Source: Flavobacteria bacterium RIFCSPLOWO2_12_FULL_35_11
GTDB taxonomy: Bacteria > Bacteroidota > Bacteroidia > Flavobacteriales > Flavobacteriaceae
Direction of reading: 5' to 3'
Length of the DNA stretch: 64,000 nt
NCBI GenBank assembly: GCA_001800975.1
Contig: MGWK01000026.1
Span: forward strand, 1-64,000
Shown here: positions 9,340 through 16,752 of the stretch, one piece after another
Position numbering within the stretch: position 1 is the stretch's first letter
Layout: every line of letters begins with the position of its first letter
Made by a program: the position numbers and the translations under genes
Notes under the pieces: model-generated
Seen by the model: the letters and a program-made list of their open reading frames with translations, nothing else
The model's database searches: none
What the model was told of the DNA's origin: nothing

Positions 9340-9558
9340 ATGGTAAGGTATAAAAATTTAGGTGGAGATTCAGGAGTTGCAGGTTATGAACTTGGAGCTG
9401 ATAATATCATAGTAGTTTTCAAATGTGGCAAAAGACCCTACAGATGGAGCTATAGAAAAGCAGGTCAACATCATGTAGAAACTATGAAAAAATTAGCGGA
9501 AACAGGACAAGGGTTGAATAGTTACATCATGACACGAGTTAAAAATTTATACGATTAG
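9340..9558 (+). CDS. Small KTSC-like protein
   Basis: 72 residues. The centre (IIVVFKCGKRPYRWSYRKAG ... LNSYIMTRVKNLYD) resembles the KTSC fold, which occurs alone or fused to nucleases and toxins and may bind nucleic acid. The match is by pattern only. Its place between methyltransferase and nuclease genes (gaps of 5 and 3 bp) ties it to the same operon; an accessory or regulatory function is a guess. Confidence 0.5.
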   Translation: MVRYKNLGGDSGVAGYELGADNIIVVFKCGKRPYRWSYRKAGQHHVETMKKLAETGQGLNSYIMTRVKNLYD

Positions 9559-9561
9559 AAA

Positions 9562-11511
9562 ATGAGAGTACTTACCAAATCTCGATTTAAACTTGGTCTT
9601 GAATGTCCGAATAAACTTTATTACACAAAGAAAAAGGAATATGCAGATACAAAGGTCTCTGACACATTTTTAGAAGCATTGGCAGAAGGAGGTTTTCAAG
9701 TAGAAGAATTGGCTAGAATGCATTATCCAAATGGGGTGTTAATAGAAGGAAATGACTGGGATTATCAACTTTTATGGGAACAAACACAAGAACTTTTAAA
9801 GCAAGAGAATGTAATTATTTATGAGGCAGCATTTTTAATCGATGGTTTATTTATAAGAACAGATGTTCTAGTAAAACATGGGGGTAATATAGAATTAATA
9901 GAAGTCAAAGCAAAATCATTTACTCCAGACGATGAATATCTTTTTATAGGAAAAAGGGGAGGAATGGTAAGTAGTTGGAAGCCATACCTGTTTGATATAG
10001 CCTTTCAGAAATATGTTATACAGTTTTGTTTTCCTCAATGGAATATACAATCATATATAATGATGGCTGACAAGTCTAAGAAAGCAAGTATAAATGGATT
10101 AAACCAACTTTTTAGAATTAGTAGCAAAGGAGAAAACAGAACTGGTATTTTGAAAAAAGTAAGTACGATTGAAGAAACAGGCAATCCAGTTCTAGGAAGA
10201 AAAAATGTTACTCAAATTGTTGCAGATATTGAAGCAAACAAATACAAATACCATGATGGTCTAACATTCATAAAATCCATTAATCAATTTAAAACATTTT
10301 ATCAAAAAGATGAGTACGCTAACTGGAAAACTTCTTTTAGTGCTTGTAAATCCTGTGAATTTAAAAGTGAAGATGATGAGTTAAAATCAGGATTTAAAGA
10401 GTGTTTTAACAAACAACATAACTGGACTGAAAATGACTTTACAAAGCCCAATATTTTTGATGTTTATTTTTTTACTAAAGGGAATAAATTATTTGAAGAC
10501 GGAATTTATTTTAAAGACAAACTAACAGAAGATAATGTAGGATTAAAAGTTGAAGCAGAGAAATTAACTACTTCACATAGGCAATGGCTTCAAATAGAAA
10601 AAGAAGTCAATAATGATAGCACTTTATATGTTGATTTAGAAGGGTTAAAAGATGAGATGAATAAATGGGTATTTCCTTTACATTTCATAGATTTTGAAAC
10701 AAGCGCTGTTGCTTTGCCATTTAATAAGGGTTTAAAACCTTATGAACAAATAGCGTTTCAGTTTTCTCATCATATCTATCATGAAAATGGTAAAATTGAA
10801 CACGCTAATGAATATATAAATAATAAAGCCGGAGTATTTCCAAATTTTGAGTTTTTACGAGCTTTAAAAGAAACTTTAGAAAAAGATAATGGAACTATCT
10901 TTAGATATTCAAATCACGAGAACACAATCCTTAATGCAATATATGCTCAATTACCTGATTCCGAAGAAGATGATCGAGAGGAGCTAATAAAATTTATACA
11001 TAGTATTTCTCATTCCAAATCAGATAGTGCGGTTAAATGGAAAGGAAATCGAGATATGGTTGATTTATGGGATGTTGAAAAACGTTTTTATTATAATCCT
11101 TTAACTAAAGGTTCTAATTCCATAAAAGCAATTTTACCAGCCTCATTGAGTTCAAGCAAATTTCTTCAAGAAAAATATTCAAAGCCTCTTAATCAAATAA
11201 ACGTGTCAAGTAAAAATTTTTCCGAAAATCACGTTTGGTTGGAAATTGAAAATGATATTGTAAAAAGTCCATATAAAATGCTACCATCCCTTTTTGATGA
11301 TTGGAGTGAAGAGCAAATAGAAAATACTTTATCTGAAATAGAGGACATCGCTAATGGTGGAGCAGCATTGACCGCCTATGGTAAATTACAATATACAGAT
11401 ATGGAGCAATCCGAAATTGATGAGTTAACGAGTGCATTGTTGAAATACTGTGAGTTAGATACTTTAGCGATGGTTATGATTTATGAGCATTTTAAGGAGA
11501 TAACTGATTAA
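9562..11511 (+). CDS. DUF2779 protein: Cas4/RecB-like nuclease plus DEDD exonuclease-like domain
   Basis: 649 residues. The N-terminal half is a PD-(D/E)xK nuclease with D101 and E114-V-K116, framed by cysteines C15, C262, C265 and C281, the pattern of an iron-sulphur cluster in Cas4/AddB-type nucleases. The C-terminal half begins with HFIDFET (D377, E379), motif I of DEDD-type 3'-5' exonucleases, and ends with a conserved KYCELDTLAM segment. This is the DUF2779 architecture. DNA-end processing during defence or repair is likely. It is embedded in a six-gene restriction operon (3-bp gaps on both sides), so it probably acts with, or supplements, the type IIG enzyme. Confidence 0.75.
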   Translation: MRVLTKSRFKLGLECPNKLYYTKKKEYADTKVSDTFLEALAEGGFQVEELARMHYPNGVLIEGNDWDYQLLWEQTQELLKQENVIIYEAAFLIDGLFIRTDVLVKHGGNIELIEVKAKSFTPDDEYLFIGKRGGMVSSWKPYLFDIAFQKYVIQFCFPQWNIQSYIMMADKSKKASINGLNQLFRISSKGENRTGILKKVSTIEETGNPVLGRKNVTQIVADIEANKYKYHDGLTFIKSINQFKTFYQKDEYANWKTSFSACKSCEFKSEDDELKSGFKECFNKQHNWTENDFTKPNIFDVYFFTKGNKLFEDGIYFKDKLTEDNVGLKVEAEKLTTSHRQWLQIEKEVNNDSTLYVDLEGLKDEMNKWVFPLHFIDFETSAVALPFNKGLKPYEQIAFQFSHHIYHENGKIEHANEYINNKAGVFPNFEFLRALKETLEKDNGTIFRYSNHENTILNAIYAQLPDSEEDDREELIKFIHSISHSKSDSAVKWKGNRDMVDLWDVEKRFYYNPLTKGSNSIKAILPASLSSSKFLQEKYSKPLNQINVSSKNFSENHVWLEIENDIVKSPYKMLPSLFDDWSEEQIENTLSEIEDIANGGAALTAYGKLQYTDMEQSEIDELTSALLKYCELDTLAMVMIYEHFKEITD

Positions 11512-11514
11512 ATT

Positions 11515-12519
11515 ATGCCAAAAAATAAAGAAGCTCTAAAAAGATACAGAATAATACATAATATATTACGTAGAGGAGGAAAGCACAAAACAAGTAGGAT
11601 TGTTAAAATTTGTAATGATGCTGGAATTCCTGTCAAATTGAGAACAATTCAGACTGATCTAAAAGATTTAGCCCAAGACACTGAATTAGGTTTTTTCTTA
11701 CCTATTGAAAAAGACGAAAGTACAAAGACTTATTATTATACAGATATCCCTAAAAATATTTTCCCTTCAGTAGAATTAGACCCAGGTGAAGTAAATGCAT
11801 TGCTTTTTTATGCAAAAACTGTTAACCAATATAAAGATTATCCTGTTTTTAAAGATATTACTAATGCAGTTCAAAAAGTAATAGACAATTCTAATATTAG
11901 TCCTGAAATAAAAAAACTTTTTGAAAAAGAGACTTTATTAGAAACTGAAAGACATCCTGAAGTAGGTGGTAGTGAGTTAATTGCAGAAATTCTTGATGCC
12001 ATTTCAAAGAAAAAAATACTTGAAATAGAATATCAGAAATTTGATGATGAAATTAAAAAGCATAAAATCAAACCAATTCTTTTAAAGGAGGATAAACAAT
12101 TATGGTATATAATAGGATTAAATGTAAAACGTGAAAGTATAATTACCTTAGCTTTAGATAGAATAGTAGATGTAACTATATTGAATGAAGATTTTGATTC
12201 TATTGATTTTGATAGTCTTGAATATTTTAAATATTCTTTTGGAATTACTGTTCCTGATAGTGAAGCAATTGATGTTGTTATAGATTTTGACCCAAAACAA
12301 GGTAATTATCTTAGAACACTTCCAATTCATAATACACAAGAGATTTTAGAAGATAGTGACAAAAAGTTTATTATTAAGATAAAAGTTAAACCATCGTATG
12401 AGTTTTATTCAAAAATTTTCAGCTATGGTGCAGATGCTACAATTATATCTCCAAAACCAGTTATAGAAAGAGTTTTAAAGACTTTCGAAAAAGCTTTAAG
12501 CAAATATTCTCCTAGTTAA
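11515..12519 (+). CDS. WYL-domain transcriptional regulator
   Basis: 334 residues. The N-terminus (1-70) is a winged HTH of the DeoR-like type (RTIQTDLKDL recognition helix). The middle (about 165-240) is a WYL domain (EIEYQKF ... LWYIIG ... ALDRIVDV) and the C-terminus is a WCX-like region. WYL proteins sense nucleic-acid ligands and control many phage-defence loci. It ends the six-gene operon and is followed by a symmetric site (12546-12568) and the ubiquitin-like operon, so it may control either or both. Confidence 0.8.
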   Translation: MPKNKEALKRYRIIHNILRRGGKHKTSRIVKICNDAGIPVKLRTIQTDLKDLAQDTELGFFLPIEKDESTKTYYYTDIPKNIFPSVELDPGEVNALLFYAKTVNQYKDYPVFKDITNAVQKVIDNSNISPEIKKLFEKETLLETERHPEVGGSELIAEILDAISKKKILEIEYQKFDDEIKKHKIKPILLKEDKQLWYIIGLNVKRESIITLALDRIVDVTILNEDFDSIDFDSLEYFKYSFGITVPDSEAIDVVIDFDPKQGNYLRTLPIHNTQEILEDSDKKFIIKIKVKPSYEFYSKIFSYGADATIISPKPVIERVLKTFEKALSKYSPS

Positions 12520-12545
12520 TTATTAAATAAATTAATCTTTTTTTA

Positions 12546-12568
12546 ATGGCGCAAGTAGGTTGCGCCAT
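12546..12568. promoter_or_regulatory. Perfect inverted repeat between WYL gene and Ubl operon (operator or terminator)
   Basis: ATGGCGCAA - GTAGG - TTGCGCCAT, a GC-rich 9-bp stem in AT-rich DNA. The downstream tract (TGTTGTTATTTATTTG) is only weakly T-rich, so it may be a poor terminator of the restriction operon. Equally it may be an operator 52 bp before the Ubl start codon. Confidence 0.5.
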
Positions 12569-12620
12569 GTTGTTATTTATTTGTACCATAAAATTATTGT
12601 TTAATTCTAAAAGATAAAAA

Positions 12621-12875
12621 ATGGATACAAAATCAAACAAAGATGAGAAAAATATAACTTTTTTCATTGGCAAAACAAAACATGAAACTGAAAAATCTAC
12701 TCTAACAGTTAAGCAGATATTAGAAGATTTTGCAAAAGTAAAAACTACAGAAAAATCTCTAGCTCTTAAAGAAGGAAATGGACATCATGAATATGCTGAT
12801 ATTAATGAGTCTATTGATATGAAAAATGGTATGCACTTTGTACTTTTTGACAAAACACCAACCACTGCATCATGA
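12621..12875 (+). CDS. Ubiquitin-like protein of a bacterial conjugation-like operon
   Basis: 84 residues with the strand-helix-strand order of a beta-grasp fold: NITFFIGKTKHETE (hairpin), LTVKQILEDFAKV (helix), then strands ending in HFVLFD. It resembles the small bacterial ubiquitin-like families (DUF2604 / multi-ubiquitin-like). The C-terminus is DKTPTTAS, with no Gly-Gly or even a terminal Gly (the last Gly is G70), so direct adenylation of a glycine end is not possible without an unusual rule or trimming. Its stop overlaps the start of the E2-like gene (ATGA), so expression is coupled. Function is inferred from the operon. Confidence 0.7.
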   Translation: MDTKSNKDEKNITFFIGKTKHETEKSTLTVKQILEDFAKVKTTEKSLALKEGNGHHEYADINESIDMKNGMHFVLFDKTPTTAS

Positions 12876-13249
12876 TATATGGATCTGAACAATTTTTAAA
12901 AGATTTTGAAGAGATAGGTTATACGCCGGAATTAGTAAAGGGAAATGATGGACAAACTTATGCTGTATTTAAAGAGTTCGAAATTGAAATAGGAAAGTTT
13001 TCAGGAAGAGTGATTGATTTAGGTTTATTGATTTTTCCTGATTATCCAAGAATAGTACATAATTCCATACATGTAAAAGCAACACCACAACTTTTTGAAA
13101 AAACCGATAAAATTGATGGAGTTCGTAATATTCTTGACAGCGGACTTGGATCTGAGTGGAGGTATTGGAGCTATCGTTTTAATGCAGTTCCTGAAGATAA
13201 TGCTATGCATTTAATGTCGCAAATTAACGGAGTATTTAAAAGGGCTTAA
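12872..13249 (+). CDS. E2/UBC-fold protein without any cysteine
   Basis: 125 residues. The pattern of an N-terminal helix, strands, the loop LIFPDYPRIVHNSIHV (YP motif at 58-59, like the E2 core YP..P) and a C-terminal helix points to the prokaryotic E2 family E type. The sequence contains no cysteine, so the classical thioester-forming residue is absent. The segment WRYWSYRF (96-103, with S94 and S100 nearby) lies about where the E2 catalytic loop should be. It starts inside the Ubl gene and ends 1 bp before the JAB-E1 gene. Its role could be a scaffold or a non-Cys transfer enzyme. Confidence 0.65.
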   Translation: MIYGSEQFLKDFEEIGYTPELVKGNDGQTYAVFKEFEIEIGKFSGRVIDLGLLIFPDYPRIVHNSIHVKATPQLFEKTDKIDGVRNILDSGLGSEWRYWSYRFNAVPEDNAMHLMSQINGVFKRA

Positions 13250-13250
13250 A

Positions 13251-14645
13251 ATGAAAAGATTAAGTATTGCAATCCCAGAAAATTTAAATGATAAATTATG
13301 TAATCATTTAATAAGGGAAGATAAGGATGAAGATTTAATTTTTGCATTATGGAACGAATCCATTGGTTCTTATCGGGAAACAGCATTAATTAGTGAGCTT
13401 GTTTTTCCTGAAGAAGGAGATCGGCAGAGGCATGGCAATGTTAGTTTTAATCCTCAATACATTAAAAGGGTTTGTAGGATAGCTGCTCAAAAAAATACAG
13501 GTATTGTTTTCATTCATAGTCACCCATTTCCTGGTTGGCAAAATATGAGCAATGATGATGTTATAGCTGAAAAAGAGAGGCTTAGTGAAACTGTAGAGGT
13601 GTTGACAGGTTATCCGTTAGTAGGAATGACTGTTGGCTCCGATAGGACTTGGAGTGGAAGAAGGTGGATGTATAATGAAAATACAAATGAATATGATATT
13701 CAATGGGCTGAAAATGTAAGAAGTGTTGGAAGGAATTTAAAGATAGATTATACGGATTTTTTAGTGCCATCTCCAAAATTCAGTAAGCAATTTAGGAGAA
13801 CACGAGCAGTTTGGGGCAAAATTAATCATGAAAAGTTGGCAAAGATGCTCATAGGAATTGTTGGTCTAGGCAGTGTTGGAAGCATGGTCGCTGAAGGTCT
13901 GGCACGAATGGGAATGGAAAAATTTGTTTTGATTGATTTTGATAAAATCGAGGAACATAATTTAGATCGTCTGGTAGGTTCAACAAAAAAAGATATTGGG
14001 AAATATAAGGTTGATATTGCTGATAGACAAATAAATAGTGTTGGGACATCTGCTAAAGTTGATATTAATAAATCTAATAAAAGTTTATATGAAGAAGAAG
14101 CATATAGACTTGCTATAGATTGTGATATACTTTTTAGTTGTGTTGATCGACCACGCGCAAGATACATTTTAAATCATATTGCTTATTCTCATTTAATACC
14201 AGTAATTGATGGTGGCATTCAAGTAAGATTTGAAGGCGATGAAATTAATGGGTTTAATTTTTCTGGTGCTGATTGGCAGTTGCAAACCATTTCTCCTAAT
14301 AAGCCATGTTTACAATGCTTAGAGGTATATAATACAAGTGATGTTTCTCTAGAAATGGATGGTATGCTGGATGATGCATCATATATTAAAGGACTTCCAA
14401 AAGATGAATATAAAAAGAAAAATAATGAAAATATTTTCCCGTTTAGTTCAAATTTGGCATCATTAGAAATCTTTCAATTAGTAGCTTTTGCTATAGGTGC
14501 TGGTGGGGTTTATGACTTTGGAGTTCAACGATTTAGATACAATCCTGGAATGATAAGCCAATATTATGATAGAGAATGTAAAAAAGGATGTGATTTTGTG
14601 AAATCAATAGCTACTGGGGATAAATATATTAAGGTTTTTAATTAA
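13251..14645 (+). CDS. JAB deubiquitinase - E1 (ThiF) fusion
   Basis: 464 residues. Residues 1-150 form a JAB/MPN metalloprotease with the JAMM site H89-S-H91, S100 and D103 (eight residues between the second His and Ser instead of seven). Residues about 175-464 form an E1/ThiF adenylating domain: GxGxxG at 205-210, D229/D231, N237, R240, then SCVDRPRARY. Zinc pairs are C353-C356 and C443-C447. The other E1-domain cysteines, C291 and C297, sit in the Rossmann core, so no free catalytic cysteine is evident, as in MoeB/ThiF enzymes. One protein therefore offers both Ubl activation and removal or processing. It is the last gene of a coupled three-gene operon. Confidence 0.85.
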   Translation: MKRLSIAIPENLNDKLCNHLIREDKDEDLIFALWNESIGSYRETALISELVFPEEGDRQRHGNVSFNPQYIKRVCRIAAQKNTGIVFIHSHPFPGWQNMSNDDVIAEKERLSETVEVLTGYPLVGMTVGSDRTWSGRRWMYNENTNEYDIQWAENVRSVGRNLKIDYTDFLVPSPKFSKQFRRTRAVWGKINHEKLAKMLIGIVGLGSVGSMVAEGLARMGMEKFVLIDFDKIEEHNLDRLVGSTKKDIGKYKVDIADRQINSVGTSAKVDINKSNKSLYEEEAYRLAIDCDILFSCVDRPRARYILNHIAYSHLIPVIDGGIQVRFEGDEINGFNFSGADWQLQTISPNKPCLQCLEVYNTSDVSLEMDGMLDDASYIKGLPKDEYKKKNNENIFPFSSNLASLEIFQLVAFAIGAGGVYDFGVQRFRYNPGMISQYYDRECKKGCDFVKSIATGDKYIKVFN

Positions 14646-14739
14646 TGTCAGCCTCTTAAAATTATAACTAAAATATTAAGTAAAATGAGTGTTCAAGTTT
14701 TGGTATATTGTTTCATTAAAATTTCATTCATTTGAATCA

Positions 14740-14877
14740 ATGTTACAATTGTTAGAAAGTAAAATTTTAACAGAGATTAATAAGTTGATTTCGGGTAAGG
14801 ATTTTACAATGAATAGCTTAGAAGAATTGAAAAAAATAAATACAATTTTAAAGCAAGATGAAAAACCCAGCATATAA
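14740..14877 (+). CDS. Possible small protein after the Ubl operon
   Basis: A 45-residue ORF (MLQLLESKILTEINKL...) predicted to be mostly helical and charged. The frame extends upstream to a GTG at 14689. Amino-acid composition is credible but no family is recognised and no good ribosome-binding site is seen. It may be a chance ORF. Confidence 0.25.
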   Translation: MLQLLESKILTEINKLISGKDFTMNSLEELKKINTILKQDEKPSI

Positions 14878-15272
14878 CAAAGAACTGAACTAAAAATTTC
14901 ACATATTATTTTCTCAAGTTTAATGTAATATTTCCTTTCTAAAACCCAGTAGATAAAAAGATTATCAAACATTAAAAAAAACATTAGTTTAAATTATATT
15001 TTTCTATCATTAATTGTATATTTGCCACCGCAAAGACAAGTAAATTTTGTTTTTAAATAGTTCTTTTTGACTTTAGTGTACAATTCGGTGAATCATACTA
15101 AATTAAAAGTGTTTAAATACTTGAAATATAGCGGAATACAGAATTAAAATTAGTTCTGCCACCCCGACAAATGGTTTGAAGAAAATTTATTTTCCGAAAA
15201 TTATTTAAGGCTTTGGTGGAAAGCATTGCTTTTCACAACATAAAGTTTCTGGATTATTAAATGAATCCTAAT
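14878..15272. other. Gene-free leader before tRNA-Arg
   Basis: It contains TATATTTG (15017-15024), a match to the Bacteroidetes -7 element TAnnTTTG, followed by a GCCACCGCAAAG start-like segment. It may be the promoter of a long precursor carrying the tRNA. No repeat of the tRNA 3' end is seen here. Confidence 0.35.
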
Positions 15273-15346
<74 letters not shown>

Positions 15347-15352
15347 CAAGTT

Positions 15353-15380
15353 AACCTACTGATATTCAGTAGGTTTTTCT
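15353..15380 (+). terminator. Terminator of the tRNA transcript
   Basis: Stem AACCTACTGA / TCAGTAGGTT (10 bp, loop TAT) followed by TTTT, 7 nt after the tRNA. Confidence 0.8.
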
Positions 15381-15577
15381 GACTTAAAATGGTTTTGTTT
15401 TTCTGCTAGAATCCATTTGCATAATATTTTTTTAATTTTTATAGAAACTTGTATTCTAGTTTTTTATAATATTTATCTTTCTCATATTGACAAAGGTTTT
15501 AGGGTACGTCAAATTCTGTGTAGACTTTATAGTTCGTTTTGAAGATTAGCTGTTTAAAGATTAATTTTTTTAAATTA

Positions 15578-16600
15578 CTAGAAAGCCGTTGATTTTCTTT
15601 CAATAAGTTTGGTTGACAATACAATCGTTTTATACTTAAATTCTTTGCCTTTTTTATGCGCTTTAATTTCTTTTAATAACAATTTTAATGCTTTTTTTCC
15701 CATCTCAAAACCAGGCTGATCTATAGTACTTAAAGAAGGTGTAATAACAGAAGCCATAAACCAATTACTAAAACCAATTATAGCAATTTGATCAGGTATT
15801 TTAACGCCAACTTCATTAAAATAAGCAACAACCCCAATACCAACAAGATCAGTTATTGCGAAAATTCCATCAACATCCTTGTGTTCAGTGTAAATTTTCT
15901 TTGCAAAATTATAACCTTCATCAAAATTTACTTTTTCACATGTAAATACAATTGATCTATCAAATTTCATATTATAATCTTCCAATGCTTTTTTATAACC
16001 TAAAAAGCGATCAATGGAATTTTGTGGATTTAAGGGGCCTCTAAAATGGGCAATTTTCTTACAGCCACATTTAATTAAGTGTTCTGTTGCAGCATATCCT
16101 GCATTTCTATCGTCAATAATTACTTTTGAGCAGTCTATTAATTTCGAAATTTTATCAAATAAAACCAAAGGAGTGTTATTTGCAATAACTTTTTTTAAAT
16201 GATCTAAATTAGTTGTGTTATTAGATAAAGACATCAAAATTCCATCAACCCTTTTACTCAATAATAAATCTATTTGTTTTTTTTCAAGTTCCTCAGATTC
16301 ATTCGACTGTAAAATAATAACCAAATAGCCTTTTTTTTCAGCTTCTTCAATGATGGCATTTACAATATTGGAAAAGAAGTGGTGAACAATCTCAGGGATT
16401 ATTAAGCCAATAGTTTTTGATTCTTTAGTTCGAAGGTTTACAGCAAAAGAATTAGGTCTGTAATTCAGCTTTTCAGCCAGTTTTATAACAGCAGCTTTCG
16501 TTTTTGGACTTACATCTTTATAATTTTTTAAAGCCTTTGAAACCGTTGTAATTGAAATACCTAATTCTAAGGCAATTTGTTTTAGTGTAACTTCTCCCAT
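15578..16600 (-). CDS. LacI-family repressor of the sucrose locus
   Basis: 340 residues. The N-terminal LacI HTH (TLKQIALELGISITTVSKAL, then hinge region YRPNSFAVNLR) is followed by a two-lobed sugar-binding domain (IGLIIPEI..., VDGIFAITD, IGFSNW). It is divergent from the TonB receptor gene, and the 152-bp gap holds two copies of a CGAAAACGTTTTCG palindrome, the classical LacI-type operator. It most likely represses the locus until a sucrose-derived ligand binds. Confidence 0.9.
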   Translation of the reverse strand: MGEVTLKQIALELGISITTVSKALKNYKDVSPKTKAAVIKLAEKLNYRPNSFAVNLRTKESKTIGLIIPEIVHHFFSNIVNAIIEEAEKKGYLVIILQSNESEELEKKQIDLLLSKRVDGILMSLSNNTTNLDHLKKVIANNTPLVLFDKISKLIDCSKVIIDDRNAGYAATEHLIKCGCKKIAHFRGPLNPQNSIDRFLGYKKALEDYNMKFDRSIVFTCEKVNFDEGYNFAKKIYTEHKDVDGIFAITDLVGIGVVAYFNEVGVKIPDQIAIIGFSNWFMASVITPSLSTIDQPGFEMGKKALKLLLKEIKAHKKGKEFKYKTIVLSTKLIERKSTAF

Positions 16601-16641
16601 ATTATAAAATTAGGTAAAATTTATGAATAGTGAAATCAAAA

Positions 16642-16679
16642 TCGAAAACGTTTTCGGCAAAATCGAAAACGTTTTCGAT
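16642..16679. promoter_or_regulatory. Twin LacI-type operators
   Basis: The 14-bp palindrome CGAAAACGTTTTCG occurs at 16643-16656 and 16664-16677. The centres are exactly 21 bp apart, two helical turns, so two LacI dimers would bind the same DNA face. They lie 42 bp from the repressor start and 73 bp from the receptor start and could control both directions. Confidence 0.85.
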
Positions 16680-16752
16680 TTTATTTTAGTAATTAAATAC
16701 ATAGTCAGTTTTTACATTCGATTTATTAATCAAATTTAATAACTTTAATATT

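Noticed and set aside
9562-11511. Cas4 of a CRISPR system
   Set aside because: The Cas4-like nuclease is part of a DUF2779 protein with a second domain; no CRISPR repeats or other cas genes are in the window.
13826-14167. 113-residue ORF antisense to the JAB-E1 gene
   Set aside because: It is a shadow of the strongly conserved E1 nucleotide-binding region.
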